Positions 1-9,193 are shown, counted from the first letter of the stretch. The stretch is DNA of 64,000 nt from Testudinibacter aquarius (GCF_004342725.1 NZ_SMCP01000007.1:86301-150300); one strand, 5' to 3'. Numbers and translations: made by a program. The notes: generated by a model not told the origin, from the letters alone.

Positions 1-179
1 GGCGACATTAGAAAGTTCGGCTTGGCTGATAGTGTTTTTCAGATAACCGGTCTGCACTTTTTTGCCGGCTGAGAGGTGCAGGTAAATAAGGTTGTAATGG
101 TTAAAGTGAATAAAATCAGTTTACGTTTTTTCATTATACAGCCCTAAAGTGCGGTCAAATTCACCGTACTTTTTTAAAT

Positions 180-430
180 TTAACTCGCCACCTGTTCAAT
201 CAATAGATCCAGCCCAACCTGATCATAGGCTTCAATATCTTGATCGTTATTCTCATTAATGATCAAATCATTGAGCGCAAGACAGCCGTGGGCTTGCAGT
301 TTGTTTTTGGTGAAATTGGAGCGGGCGGCGGAGCTTTTGTTGTTTAGGTTAATCACGCCGATGGTGGCACCATCATCGCAACGGTGTTTATTGATAAAAA
401 CCAAGTTATAACCGCGATTCGCGGATATAG
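180..430 (-). pseudogene. Unidentified C-terminal coding fragment
   Basis: An open frame on the minus strand reads about 80 plausible residues (starting near GYNLVFINKHRC and ending LLIEQVAS) before a stop at 180. Upstream it runs straight into the antisense of the metH remnant, so its own N-terminus is missing and the only ATG in frame lies inside metH-like sequence. I do not recognise the family. The composition (Asn/Asp-rich, with a Cys-Asp-Asp-Gly turn) looks like real protein rather than a shadow frame. It is probably the tail of a gene truncated by the rearrangement that also broke metH. No function is proposed. Confidence 0.3.
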
Positions 431-449
431 CCGGTTTTGCTGATGGTGG

Positions 450-824
450 CATTGAACAAGCCCGAGCCAACGGTTTCAACGCCTTTAGTGGCGAATGGGC
501 GGATTACAACGTGCCACAACCGAATCAAACCGGCATTGTGGAATATAAAAACGTGCCGATTGCCACGCTGCGCAATTTATCGACTGGTCACCGTTTTTCC
601 GCTTATGGGGCTTAATGGGTGGTTATCCTGATACCTTTGATTACCCGGAAGGCGGCGAAGAAGCCTGCCGTGTGTGGAATGACGCACAAGTGATGCTCTA
701 TGAATTTGAGCAAAATAGTAAATTAAATCCGAACGGTATTATGGGCATTTTCCCTGCCTATCGCACAGGTGATGATATTGAAATTTATCAAAATTCCGAC
801 CGCACTATGCCTAGCGAAAAGTAA
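450..824 (+). pseudogene. metH: metH remnant (cobalamin-dependent methionine synthase, internal fragment)
   Basis: Two overlapping frames together encode about 125 residues that match the linker and start of the AdoMet-activation domain of MetH. Recognisable blocks are FIDWSPFFRLWGLMGGYP, a GEEACRVWNDAQ block and GDDIEIYQNSDRT; E. coli MetH has IDWTPFF, VVGVEAQRLF and GDDIEIYRDETRT in the same order. The reading frame changes near 573-578, where restoring one T to the short T run rejoins the frames. Both ends are missing: nothing upstream of about 450 looks like MetH, and the frame stops at 822-824, just after the DDIEIY block and well short of the normal C-terminus. It cannot encode a working enzyme. 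Confidence 0.8.
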
Positions 825-847
825 TAGCGAAAAAGAGTCATAGTCCA

Positions 848-953
848 GAGAATTGTGTTTAAAATTAGCACACTCGTCGTTGTAATCTTCATCAATAGTC
901 CCACTATTGATTTCGGCTTACGCTTAGATTGCGCTAATTTTAAACGACAACTC
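848..953. repeat. 106-bp inverted-repeat element (MITE-like or structured RNA)
   Basis: The outer arms are GTTTAAAATTAGC (857-869) and its exact reverse complement (933-945). The stem extends outward with TTGT/ACAA and GAG/CTC, with small bulges, to 848 and 953. A second perfect 9-bp hairpin (ATCAATAGT, loop CC or CCC, ACTATTGAT) sits at 891-911 inside the loop. There is no coding potential. The nested structure and position beside a decayed gene resemble a non-autonomous mobile element, but no target-site duplication is obvious and a transcribed structured RNA is possible. Confidence 0.5.
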
Positions 954-984
954 AAAATATAAATAAAGATCAATAGACCCTAAT
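951..984 (+). repeat. Dispersed 34-bp intergenic repeat, copy 1
   Basis: This copy differs from the copy at 47318-47351 at only three of 34 positions. The core is AAAGATCAATAGACCCTAAT. It abuts the right arm of the 848-953 element and may be part of it. Confidence 0.65.
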
Positions 985-1016
985 AAAAATAATAAATAGA
1001 CATTTATAATGTGTAA

Positions 1017-1051
1017 TTATTGTACTAACCAATTATTGGTTAGTACAATAA
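1017..1051. repeat. Perfect 35-bp palindrome
   Basis: The left arm TTATTGTACTAACCAAT (1017-1033), one central T and the exact reverse complement (1035-1051) form a 17-bp stem. It lies 70 bp beyond the stop of tcyP. Neither side has the T-run of a standard intrinsic terminator. It could be a terminator for tcyP, a protein-binding site or an element end. Confidence 0.6.
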
Positions 1052-1120
1052 ATCATCGAACTATTCTAACAGATCAAACAATTGAGTTTTTTTATTGAGT
1101 TAAGTGAACTCAAGTGTGGT

Positions 1121-2494
1121 TTATTCCGCTTTATTATTAGTAAAAACCTGCCAATCGGTCTGCTTTAACCATTTACTGCTGAGTGTACCGGCGGTTATCG
1201 CACCATTGACGTTAAGTGCGGTTCGGCCCATATCAATCAACGGCTCGATTGAGATCAGTAACCCGACTAAAGTCAGCGGTAAACCCATGGTTGAAAGTAC
1301 TACAATCGCAGCAAAGGTAGCGCCGCCGCCGACACCGGCAATGCCGAAGGAGGAAATGGTGACAATTGCGATTAATGATAAAATAAATTGCGGCGCCAGC
1401 GGATCAATTCCCACCGACGGTGCAACCATAAACGCGAGCATTGCCGGATAAATCCCCGCGCAGCCGTTTTGTCCGATGGTGGCGCCAAAGGTCGCCGAGA
1501 AGTTAGCAATTGTGCCGGAGTTACCCAGACGATTGGTTTGGGTTTCAATATTCAACGGAATGGTTGCTGCACTGGAACGTGAGGTGAAAGCGAACAGTAA
1601 GGTCGGTAGTACTTTTTTATAATAGCTGAGCGGATTGATACCACTGAGTCCCAACAACACGCCGTGTACTATAAACATCACCGCAATCGCCAGATAAGAA
1701 GCGATAATAAAATTCAGTAAATTCAGAATATCGGTCAGGCTAGAAGTTGCCGCCATGCGCGTCATTAGTGCCAGAATACCGTAAGGTGTCAGGTTGATGA
1801 TGATTCGAACCAGGCTCATCACCAGCTTATTCAAGCTTTCAGTGCCTTGTGAAATACGCTCGGCAATGTCTGCATTATCTTTGCGCAGGCGTAATGTAGC
1901 GATCCCCAAGAATGCGGCAAAAATCACGGTGCTGATAATCGAAGTCGGATTGGCACCGGTCAGTTCGGCAAACGGATTGCGTGGAATAAAAGAAAGTAAC
2001 ATTGAGGGAATGGTTAAATTAGCGACTTGATCCACACGTCCTAAAACCCGTTCTTGTGCAGCGGCTTCACGGGCACCTGCAATTAAGCCATCGGCGTTGA
2101 GGTTGAATAAAATGCTAAATCCAATACCGACCAGCGCCGCAATTGCGGTAGTAAACAGCAAAACGCCTAAAATACTGAAACTGATTTTTCCTAACGAGCC
2201 GGCATTGTGCAATTTGGTGATGGCGGATAAAATCGAGACAAATACCAGCGGCATCACAATCATTTGCAGCAAGCGAACATAACCATTACCGACCAGATTG
2301 ATCCAGTCAATAGTTTGGCTGACCGCACTTTGATTATCGCTGTATAAATTTTGTAGTACCACGCCGGACAGTAATCCCAATACCAAAGCAAGCAACACTG
2401 TCATCGACAAGCTGTTACCGCGCTTTTTAAACCAGTAGAGTGTGACTAGCAGGGCAGCGAATACGACTAAATTCAATAGTAGAGAAAAAGTCAT
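1121..2494 (-). CDS. tcyP: L-cystine transporter TcyP (sodium:dicarboxylate symporter family)
   Basis: A 457-residue inner-membrane symporter of the DAACS family, close in length and sequence to E. coli TcyP/YdjN (463 residues), which imports L-cystine as a sulfur source. It has eight or so hydrophobic membrane segments. The serine-rich hairpin motif SRSSAATIPLN lies at about residues 305-315, and a second hairpin region with the NGCAGIYPAM block lies near residue 350. The family also contains glutamate and dicarboxylate carriers; the cystine assignment rests on overall similarity to TcyP. It is monocistronic, reading away from the tRNA operon. Start: ATG at 2494 preceded by a purine-rich ribosome-binding region. 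Confidence 0.88.
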   Translation of the reverse strand: MTFSLLLNLVVFAALLVTLYWFKKRGNSLSMTVLLALVLGLLSGVVLQNLYSDNQSAVSQTIDWINLVGNGYVRLLQMIVMPLVFVSILSAITKLHNAGSLGKISFSILGVLLFTTAIAALVGIGFSILFNLNADGLIAGAREAAAQERVLGRVDQVANLTIPSMLLSFIPRNPFAELTGANPTSIISTVIFAAFLGIATLRLRKDNADIAERISQGTESLNKLVMSLVRIIINLTPYGILALMTRMAATSSLTDILNLLNFIIASYLAIAVMFIVHGVLLGLSGINPLSYYKKVLPTLLFAFTSRSSAATIPLNIETQTNRLGNSGTIANFSATFGATIGQNGCAGIYPAMLAFMVAPSVGIDPLAPQFILSLIAIVTISSFGIAGVGGGATFAAIVVLSTMGLPLTLVGLLISIEPLIDMGRTALNVNGAITAGTLSSKWLKQTDWQVFTNNKAE

Positions 2495-2669
2495 GAGAAA
2501 CTCCGTTTATAAGGTTCAATAATGTTAATAGCATAGTCGTTTGTAATAAAAAGACAAATTAAAATAATAGATAAATTATTCCAATCTGTTATAACAATCG
2601 TGAAGGCGATGGTTTTCTCTGCATATTGTTCAAAAAGTTAACAATCAGCTTTTTATCCCGAAAAAAAAC

Positions 2670-2698
2670 TTGTGACCTCAGATGAAAATCGCTATGAT
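2670..2698 (+). promoter_or_regulatory. Promoter of the tRNA operon
   Basis: A -35 box TTGTGA (2670-2675) and a -10 box TATGAT (2693-2698) are separated by 17 bp and followed by a GC-rich discriminator (AGCGCC), as is usual for stringently controlled stable-RNA promoters. The first tRNA begins 16 bp after the -10 box. Confidence 0.75.
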
Positions 2699-2714
2699 AG
2701 CGCCACTTCAAAAT

Positions 2715-2791
2715 GCGACCGTAGCTCAGTTGGTTAGAGCACCACCTTGACATGGTGGGGGTCAGTGGTTCGAGTCCACCCGGTCGCACCA
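2715..2791 (+). tRNA. tRNA-Val (GAC)
   Basis: A complete 77-nt cloverleaf with the anticodon stem CCACC/GGTGG around loop TTGACAT gives anticodon GAC. CCA is encoded. It is the first gene of a three-tRNA operon. Confidence 0.95.
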
Positions 2792-2847
2792 TCACTTTTT
2801 CAGTGAAACAACATACCTACTTCAACAAAGTAGTGTATCAAAATAAA

Positions 2848-2923
<76 letters not shown>

Positions 2924-2944
2924 ATTTTTTGTAATAATTATATT

Positions 2945-3031
2945 GCCCGAGTGGTGAAATCGGTAGACACAAGGGATTTAAAATCCCTCGGCTTTCGGGC
3001 TGTGGCGGTTCAAGTCCGCCCTCGGGCACCA
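2945..3031 (+). tRNA. tRNA-Leu (TAA)
   Basis: An 87-nt class II tRNA with a long variable arm. Anticodon stem AGGGA/TCCCT encloses TTTAAAA, giving anticodon TAA. CCA is encoded. Confidence 0.95.
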
Positions 3032-3059
3032 TTTGCAAGTATAATACAGTCAAGAAGAT

Positions 3060-3095
3060 AGTCGCTTGTCTCATTAAGAGAAAGCGGCTTTTTTA
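3060..3095 (+). terminator. Intrinsic terminator of the tRNA operon
   Basis: AGTCGCTT pairs with AAGCGGCT (one G-U) and is followed directly by a T-run, 28 nt after tRNA-Leu. Confidence 0.7.
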
Positions 3096-3152
3096 TTTCT
3101 TATATACCGCACTTTTATTTTAGTGGCGTGTGGTGGTGGCTGAATTTATCTG

Positions 3153-3710
3153 TTACGGGGTAATATCATCCAACAAGCTGCCTTTGGCGGCATTCAGATA
3201 CTGCACCATAGACCAGACAGTCAAAATTGCCGCCAGATAGAGGGCAACGGTTGCAATCTGTTCCATCAACGGATTATAGCGCCATAACAGACCGACTAAG
3301 GACGCCATTTGCGCTGTGGTTTTGAGTTTTCCCCACCAAGAGACTGCTACTTTGTTGCGATCACCGATTTCTGCCATCCACTCTCTTAAGGCAGAGATAA
3401 TAATTTCTCGCGAGATCATCACGATAGCCGGAATAGTGACCCAGAAGCTGTGGTAATGTTGTACCACCAAAACCAGTGCGGCTGCGACCATCACTTTATC
3501 GGCAACTGGATCGAGAAATGCACCGAAACGGGTGGTTTGTTTCCATCGTCTTGCTAAGAACCCGTCAAACCAGTCGGTGATTGCGGCAATTAAGAATAAA
3601 AGTGCGGTCAAAAACGGTGCCCATTTAAACGGCAGGTAAAAACAAACGATAAAAAACGGGATTAAAACAACCCGAAATAAGGTGAGGAAGGTCGGTATAT
3701 TCAATTTCAT
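3153..3710 (-). CDS. pgsA: CDP-diacylglycerol--glycerol-3-phosphate 3-phosphatidyltransferase
   Basis: This integral membrane enzyme makes phosphatidylglycerophosphate from CDP-diacylglycerol and glycerol-3-phosphate, the committed step to phosphatidylglycerol and cardiolipin. The 185 residues match the usual size. The CDP-alcohol phosphotransferase motif is complete: D46, D49-G50, A53-R54, G63, D67 and D71 (DWFDGFLAR then GAFLDPVAD). Four to five hydrophobic segments are visible. It stands alone on the minus strand, 140 bp downstream of the preceding minus-strand ABC transporter gene, with a copy of the 34-bp repeat in that gap. Confidence 0.95.
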   Translation of the reverse strand: MKLNIPTFLTLFRVVLIPFFIVCFYLPFKWAPFLTALLFLIAAITDWFDGFLARRWKQTTRFGAFLDPVADKVMVAAALVLVVQHYHSFWVTIPAIVMISREIIISALREWMAEIGDRNKVAVSWWGKLKTTAQMASLVGLLWRYNPLMEQIATVALYLAAILTVWSMVQYLNAAKGSLLDDITP

Positions 3711-3797
3711 GGCGGCCTTATCATGAAATATGTGATGGCAGAATTATGCTTATTCTAACGTAAATAAGCTAAAGGGTAAAATAAAAAGCGTCTATGG

Positions 3798-3831
3798 ATC
3801 AAATTATCAACAAACATCAACAGACCCTAAT
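3798..3831 (+). repeat. Dispersed 34-bp intergenic repeat, copy 2
   Basis: It matches the copy at 47318-47351 at 31 of 34 positions and carries the core CATCAACAGACCCTAAT. It lies between pgsA and the ABC transporter gene. Confidence 0.65.
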
Positions 3832-3850
3832 ATTTTACCCCCATTAGCCA

Positions 3851-5695
3851 TTAAATTTCAGTGGTTTCCGCTAAAAAACCACCACTTTGATGCGACCAGA
3901 GTTTGGCGTAAACCCCGTTTAGAGCAAGCAATTCTTGGTGAGTACCTTGTTCGATGATTTGCCCTTGATCCATCACAATCAGCCGATCCATTGCGGCAAT
4001 GGTGGATAAACGGTGAGCGATGGCGATAACGGTTTTATTTTCCATTAGCTTTTCAAGATTTTCCTGAATTGCAATTTCCACTTCGGAGTCCAAGGCACTG
4101 GTGGCTTCGTCCAACAGCAGAATTGGGGCATCTTTCAGCATAACGCGTGCGATGGCAATACGTTGGCGTTGCCCGCCGGAGAGCTTGACGCCACGTTCGC
4201 CCACGTGGGTATCGTAGCCGGTACGTCCGTGTGAATCGTGCAAGTGCGGGATAAATTGATCGGCGGCAGCTTGTTGAGCCGCTTTCAGAACCGCACTTTC
4301 ATCTACATTCGGGCGGCCATAGATGATATTGTCACGCACTGAGCGGTGCAACAGCGAGGTGTCTTGAGTAACCAGACCGATTTGTGCACGCAGGCTCTCT
4401 TGGGTAACGTCTTTCACATTTTGTCCGTCAATCAAGATTTGCCCATTGTCGATATCATAAAAACGCAACAGCAAATTGGTGAGGGTGGATTTGCCTGCAC
4501 CGGAACGCCCGACCAAGCCCACTTTTTCGCCCGGCTTAATGTGCAGATTGAAATCTTTCAGCAAAGTGCGGTTTTCGTCATAGTTAAAATTGACGTGATC
4601 AAAGCGGATATCACCACCACGAACTTCCAGTGGTTTGGCGTGTTTGCTGTCCACTACGGTGTGTGGTTTGGAGAGTGTTCCCATGCCGTCTTGTACGGTA
4701 CCGATATTTTCAAACAGTCGGGCTGATTCCCACATGATCCAATGCGATAGGCCGCTGACACGCAGTGCCATTGCAGTTGCCGCAGCGACCACACCCACAT
4801 TAATTTGCTCTAAAGTCCATAGATAGACACATAAACCGGCAGTTGCGGCGACCAAAGAGACATTCAGAATGTGGTTGCAGACTTCCAGTTTGGTGACCAA
4901 ACGCATTTGTGCATGCACGGTATACATAAATTCTTGCATCGAGGATTTGGCATAGTTTGATTCGCGTTCACCATGGGAAAACAGTTTGACCGTAGTGATA
5001 TTGGCGTAAGCATCGGTGATGCGTCCGGTCATTAATGAACGGGCATCGGCTTGTTTGTTGGCGGTGTCAGCGAGTTTTGGCACAAAATAGAACATCACGC
5101 AACTGAACAAGAAAATCCAGCCGAGAAACGGCAACAGCAGCCAGCCGTCGAACTGAAACAAAATGACTCCGGAAGAGATGAAATAGACCGCCACATACAC
5201 CACCATATCGGTACAGGTGATCACGGTGTCACGCACTGCAAGTGCGGTCTGCATCACTTTGGCTGAGACTCGCCCGGCAAATTCATCTTGATAAAACGAC
5301 AGGCTTTGTCCCAACATCAAGCGGTGGAAGTTCCAACGCAATCGCATCGGAAATACCCCTTGCAGGGTTTGAAAACGCACACTGCACAGCAACCATAACC
5401 AAAATGCACTACTGATTAAAAACAGGATAATTGTCATGAAGCTGCCACGTTTTTCCGCCCATAGCGTATTGGCAGAGTAAGTCGCCAGCCAATCGACCAG
5501 CAATCCCATAATTTTGAACAGCATAGCTTCAAAAATACCCATCCCGACGCAGAGAATAATCAATGCCAACAACCACCAGCGTAAACCATCCAAGCCGGAC
5601 CAGATAAAGCTGAATAAATTGTTTTTTGGGGTGACTGGTGCTGAGGACGGATAGGGATCGATCCGTGCTTCAAACCATTCGAATAATTTTCTCAT
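3851..5695 (-). CDS. ABC transporter, fused permease/ATPase (exporter type)
   Basis: A 614-residue half-transporter. The N-terminal half (about residues 35-320) is a six-helix exporter-type membrane domain. The C-terminal half is an ABC ATPase with Walker A GRSGAGKST near residues 396-404, signature LSGGQRQR near 505, Walker B ILLLDEATSALD and an H-loop AHRLS. The length and sequence resemble conserved Haemophilus exporters of unknown substrate; MsbA-like lipid flippases are shorter and differ in the membrane domain. A homodimer is expected. It is 29 bp downstream of ttcA in the same direction and may be co-transcribed with it. The substrate cannot be told from sequence. Confidence 0.85.
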   Translation of the reverse strand: MRKLFEWFEARIDPYPSSAPVTPKNNLFSFIWSGLDGLRWWLLALIILCVGMGIFEAMLFKIMGLLVDWLATYSANTLWAEKRGSFMTIILFLISSAFWLWLLCSVRFQTLQGVFPMRLRWNFHRLMLGQSLSFYQDEFAGRVSAKVMQTALAVRDTVITCTDMVVYVAVYFISSGVILFQFDGWLLLPFLGWIFLFSCVMFYFVPKLADTANKQADARSLMTGRITDAYANITTVKLFSHGERESNYAKSSMQEFMYTVHAQMRLVTKLEVCNHILNVSLVAATAGLCVYLWTLEQINVGVVAAATAMALRVSGLSHWIMWESARLFENIGTVQDGMGTLSKPHTVVDSKHAKPLEVRGGDIRFDHVNFNYDENRTLLKDFNLHIKPGEKVGLVGRSGAGKSTLTNLLLRFYDIDNGQILIDGQNVKDVTQESLRAQIGLVTQDTSLLHRSVRDNIIYGRPNVDESAVLKAAQQAAADQFIPHLHDSHGRTGYDTHVGERGVKLSGGQRQRIAIARVMLKDAPILLLDEATSALDSEVEIAIQENLEKLMENKTVIAIAHRLSTIAAMDRLIVMDQGQIIEQGTHQELLALNGVYAKLWSHQSGGFLAETTEI

Positions 5696-5724
5696 TTTAT
5701 TAAAACTCTTGTGTTAACTTCGGC

Positions 5725-6672
5725 TTAATTTACTTGTTTAAATTGAATTTGCTGGGTGTCAGTATAATCGCTGTCGTCATCTTGCCACTGAATAGGCTTC
5801 AATGGTTCATTATCAAAAGCGATATCGCCTTCTACCCCTTGTAGCAGTTCACCGCGACGAATATTTTTAAAATCAAACAGTTTTGGATCACAAAGATGTG
5901 ACGGCGTGACATTTTGCAGCGCACTAAACATGGTTTCGATTCTACCGGGGTATTGCCGATCCCATGTTTGCAGCATCTCTTTTACCACTTGGCGTTGCAA
6001 ATTCGGCTGTGAGCCGCATAAATTACATGGGATAATCGGGAACGCTTTGGCTCTGGCATATTTTTCAATATCTTTTTCTTTGCAATAGGCTAACGGGCGG
6101 ATCACAATCTGTTTACCGTCATCGCTGATCAGCTTTGGCGGCATACTTTTCAGCTTACCGCCGTAAAACATATTTAAAAATAGCGTTTCCAACATATCGT
6201 CACGATGGTGTCCTAAAGCGATTTTGCTGGCACCCAGTTCTGTTGCAGTGCGATATAAAATGCCTCGCCGCAGCCGGGAGCAGAGCGAGCAGGTGGTTTT
6301 GCCTTCCGGAATTTTCTCTTTTACGATGCCGTAGGTATTCTCTTCGACAATATGGTATTCGATACCTAATTGGCTTAAATAATTAGGCAGCACATCTTCT
6401 GGAAAGCCCGGTTGTTTTTGGTCCAAATTTACGGCCACAATCTCGAAATCAATCGGCGCATTCAGGCGTAAGTTCAGCAAAATATCCAGCAAGGTATAAC
6501 TGTCTTTGCCGCCGGAAAGGCATACCATCACTTTATCGCCGGCCTCGATCATATTGAAGTCGGCAATCGCATTGCCTACGTTACGGCGCAAACGTTTGTG
6601 TAGTTTATTGAAATTATAGGTTTGTTTTTTAGACTGTTGGCTAGGTTCAACAGTGGATTCAGTCTTGCTCAT
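5725..6672 (-). CDS. ttcA: tRNA 2-thiocytidine(32) synthetase TtcA
   Basis: TtcA uses ATP and a [4Fe-4S] cluster to thiolate cytidine 32 in certain tRNAs. The PP-loop ATP-binding motif SGGKDS is at residues 53-58. The cluster-binding cysteines are present as CSLC (residues 128-131) plus a third cysteine in IPCNLCGSQ near 220. The 315 residues agree with the family. An N-terminal Ser/Lys/Gln-rich tail of about 20 residues precedes the conserved region. The gene is divergent from the polysaccharide deacetylase gene. Confidence 0.95.
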   Translation of the reverse strand: MSKTESTVEPSQQSKKQTYNFNKLHKRLRRNVGNAIADFNMIEAGDKVMVCLSGGKDSYTLLDILLNLRLNAPIDFEIVAVNLDQKQPGFPEDVLPNYLSQLGIEYHIVEENTYGIVKEKIPEGKTTCSLCSRLRRGILYRTATELGASKIALGHHRDDMLETLFLNMFYGGKLKSMPPKLISDDGKQIVIRPLAYCKEKDIEKYARAKAFPIIPCNLCGSQPNLQRQVVKEMLQTWDRQYPGRIETMFSALQNVTPSHLCDPKLFDFKNIRRGELLQGVEGDIAFDNEPLKPIQWQDDDSDYTDTQQIQFKQVN

Positions 6673-6748
6673 GATTATTAAAGTGCGGTTTGGGTGAATA
6701 AAAATCAGTGCATAGGATAATGGCTAATGCGGGGAAATGCTACTTTTT

Positions 6749-6765
6749 TATCAATAGACCCTAGA
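6749..6765 (+). repeat. Partial copy of the dispersed repeat (3' half)
   Basis: TATCAATAGACCCTAGA matches the 3' half of the 34-bp repeat; the 5' half is not recognisable here. It lies in the divergent ttcA/deacetylase spacer. Confidence 0.4.
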
Positions 6766-6854
6766 CTGTAAAATTGATTAAACCTGCAATAAAAATAAAT
6801 TTATTTACAGTATAATTTTATTCCATTTCTTTTAATCTTCGATTTATTCAGGTT

Positions 6855-8090
6855 ATGCAACGCTTTCATTCACTTCTGCGCTTGGTTTTAGGATGTTGTT
6901 TCTTGACAATTCCGCTGTTCGGTTTGGCGATGTCTTCAGATGGTACTTTGACAAAAACTGAAATAAAGCAAGCTGTCATAACACAAACGCACTGTTTATT
7001 GTCAGCAGTTGTCTCTGGCAAACAGCAAGTTGTTGCTGAAATTTTACCTGGGCAGTCAGTGTGGTTGAATAGTGTGTTGAAAGGGCAAAACAGCACCCAA
7101 TTTGGACAGGGCGCTGCGATGTTGGCGCCGAGTTGTCATGTTGGTGCAGCACCCGGCAAAAGCAACGCTATGCCGGAAGAGCATACACCCATGCAAGGTT
7201 ATTTGGTGACCAAAGATAACGTGCGGTTATATGCCGATAGCCGCCGAGATTCAGCGGTGGTTGCTGAGCTGAAACCGCACTTGCGCTATCCGTTTGTGGC
7301 AGAGCAAGACGGTTGGTATAAAGTGCGGTTTGGGGGCAAAACGCTTTTTATTGCTGCCCCTGATGTAGAAAAAGATCGTGGCATTGCGGTGTTAACCTAC
7401 CATCATTTATTAAAAAATGCTGAAAACCGCTATTTTCGGCAAACATCAACGACGACATCAGTCACGGCATTCGAGCAGCAAATGGCATTGCTGAAACAGC
7501 AAGGTTACCGTACAATTTCACTCTATGATATCGAAAATTATCTGAACGGTAGTGCTCATTTTTCTGATAAATTGATCAGTATTACCTTTGATGACGGCTT
7601 GGAATCGGTGTATCGTTATGCTTTTCCAATTTTGAAAAAATATCGCTTTAATGCCACCATTTTTGTCATCTCGTCGCGGATGAAATATACTTTAGCGCCT
7701 TGGGATCCGAATCAATTGCAGTTTATTACCCGAACGCAATACCAACAGATGCAGCCGTTGGTGGATCTACAATCGCACACCCATTTTTTGCACCGGTTAT
7801 TGAAAAAACAACCGATTATGCTGCGCCGTTCTTTGCACAATATGCTGGTTGATTTTCAGCGTTCAATTCAAGTGCTGCATGAGTTCAACCCCAAAGTACG
7901 GTATTTGGCTTATCCTTACGGCAGTTATACTTCTCTTGCCAAAAAAGCGGCTGAACAGGCTGGCTTCCAGTTGGCGTTCAGCACGCAAATCGGTAAAGTC
8001 AATTTTGGTGATGATCGCTATCAACTAAAGCGAATTTATCTGTTGAAAGAAGATAACCCACAACAAATTCTTCAGAAATTAGCCCAATAA
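6855..8090 (+). CDS. Exported polysaccharide deacetylase with SH3-like domain
   Basis: A 411-residue protein with an N-terminal hydrophobic signal segment (about residues 7-26, LRLVLGCCFLTIPLFGLAM). Residues about 115-175 look like a bacterial SH3 domain (VRLYADSRRDSAVVAEL then DGWYKVRFGG). The C-terminal half is a NodB/CE4 fold with all three main motifs: TFDDG near residue 245 (metal-binding and catalytic Asp), SHTHFLH near 310 (metal His) and LAYPYGSY near 355. It is expected to de-N-acetylate a surface polysaccharide or peptidoglycan in the envelope, as PgaB-like proteins do. No polysaccharide synthesis genes are adjacent, so the substrate is unknown. Confidence 0.85.
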   Translation: MQRFHSLLRLVLGCCFLTIPLFGLAMSSDGTLTKTEIKQAVITQTHCLLSAVVSGKQQVVAEILPGQSVWLNSVLKGQNSTQFGQGAAMLAPSCHVGAAPGKSNAMPEEHTPMQGYLVTKDNVRLYADSRRDSAVVAELKPHLRYPFVAEQDGWYKVRFGGKTLFIAAPDVEKDRGIAVLTYHHLLKNAENRYFRQTSTTTSVTAFEQQMALLKQQGYRTISLYDIENYLNGSAHFSDKLISITFDDGLESVYRYAFPILKKYRFNATIFVISSRMKYTLAPWDPNQLQFITRTQYQQMQPLVDLQSHTHFLHRLLKKQPIMLRRSLHNMLVDFQRSIQVLHEFNPKVRYLAYPYGSYTSLAKKAAEQAGFQLAFSTQIGKVNFGDDRYQLKRIYLLKEDNPQQILQKLAQ

Positions 8091-8094
8091 TAGC

Positions 8095-8117
8095 CACCGA
8101 TTGAGCCTCGATCGGTG
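8095..8117 (+). terminator. Hairpin after the deacetylase gene
   Basis: CACCGAT and ATCGGTG form a 7-bp stem five bases after the stop codon. The T-run is weak, so it is only a candidate terminator. Confidence 0.4.
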
Positions 8118-8401
8118 AGCATATTCTAAAGTAGACGTGCTGTATGTTTTTGTTTTTCGTTATTGAAATTCACCCGGCAGAAAACATTTTAATTTTTTCC
8201 AACCCTATCTTAAAACCTCAGACAAATATTGAATAACGAGATGAAATTGTTATTGAATAAATAATTAGAGGTTCATCACAAACTGATAACAATACCCTTT
8301 CTAAAAATAATAATATTCGCTAGATTATCGCTAAATTTTCCAAAAGGAAAATTCAGGGTGTTCGTTTGGTGATTATTTTACTAGCGTATGGAGAAATTCA
8401 A
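8118..8401 (+). other. Long AT-rich upstream region of glpFK
   Basis: This stretch has no gene. It must hold the glpFK promoter. I see purine-rich segments, an inverted pair AATAAC/GTTATT near 8233-8255 and a TTCGTTTG stretch near 8361, but no convincing GlpR or CRP site. Confidence 0.4.
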
Positions 8402-9193
8402 ATGGAAAGATCGCTTAAAGCAGCTTGTATTGGCGAGTTTTTAGGAACTGGGCTGTTGATTTTTTTTGGTGTAGGTTGTGTGGCTGCGCTCAAAGTGGCG
8501 GGCGCAGGATTCGGGCAATGGGAAATCAGTATCATGTGGGGGATGGGGGTTGCTTTAGCCGTTTATGCGACTGCCGGTGTTTCAGGGGCACATTTGAATC
8601 CGGCAGTAACGATTGCGCTGTGGAAATTTGCTTGTTTTGATGGGAAGAAAGTGCTGCCTTATATCCTGTCACAAATCGCCGGTGCCTTTTGCGCAGCCGC
8701 TATGGTCTATTTTTTATACCGTAACTTATTTATCGAATGGGAAACAGTCAACAATGTTGTACGGGGTAGCAAAGAAAGCCTGAATTTAGCGGGCACATTC
8801 TCGACCTATCCGCATCCGCAACTGGGTTTCATGCAAGCGTTTGCAGTAGAAATGGTGATTACTGCGGTGCTGATGGCGCTGATTTTAGCGTTGACCGATG
8901 ATGGTAATGGCTTACCAAGAGGCCCGTTAGCACCATTATTAATCGGGATCTTGATTGCGGTTATTGGTGGTTCTATGGGGCCGCTGACCGGTTTTGCGAT
9001 GAATCCGGCACGGGATTTTGGTCCTAAACTGTTTGCTTATCTGGCGGGTTGGGGTGACATTGCTTTCACCGGCGGACAGCCAATTCCGTATTTTATCGTG
9101 CCGATTGTCGCACCGATTGTTGGTGCATGGATTGGTGCATATGCTTATAACCGATTGATTAATAAAAACTTACCTTGTAATTGCAAAAATTGA
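8402..9193 (+). CDS. glpF: Glycerol uptake facilitator GlpF
   Basis: An aquaglyceroporin that lets glycerol diffuse across the inner membrane. The two pore-forming NPA motifs are present: SGAHLNPAVT in the first half and GFAMNPARDFGP in the second, where the Arg is the selectivity-filter residue. Six hydrophobic segments are visible. I chose the ATG at 8402 (263 residues) because GGAG lies about 9 bp upstream and MERSLKAACIGEF starts the conserved region; a longer frame begins at 8366. It is 28 bp before glpK and forms an operon with it. Confidence 0.95.
   Translation: MERSLKAACIGEFLGTGLLIFFGVGCVAALKVAGAGFGQWEISIMWGMGVALAVYATAGVSGAHLNPAVTIALWKFACFDGKKVLPYILSQIAGAFCAAAMVYFLYRNLFIEWETVNNVVRGSKESLNLAGTFSTYPHPQLGFMQAFAVEMVITAVLMALILALTDDGNGLPRGPLAPLLIGILIAVIGGSMGPLTGFAMNPARDFGPKLFAYLAGWGDIAFTGGQPIPYFIVPIVAPIVGAWIGAYAYNRLINKNLPCNCKN

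Noticed and set aside
1..132. Minus-strand ATG near 132 starting a lipoprotein-like MKKRKLILF segment
   Set aside because: It stops after about 31 residues, while another frame reads a plausible LSAGKKVQTGYLKN stretch to the window edge; too short and broken to call.
3851..5695. MsbA assignment for the ABC transporter
   Set aside because: The membrane domain and N-terminus differ from MsbA and no lpxK is adjacent.
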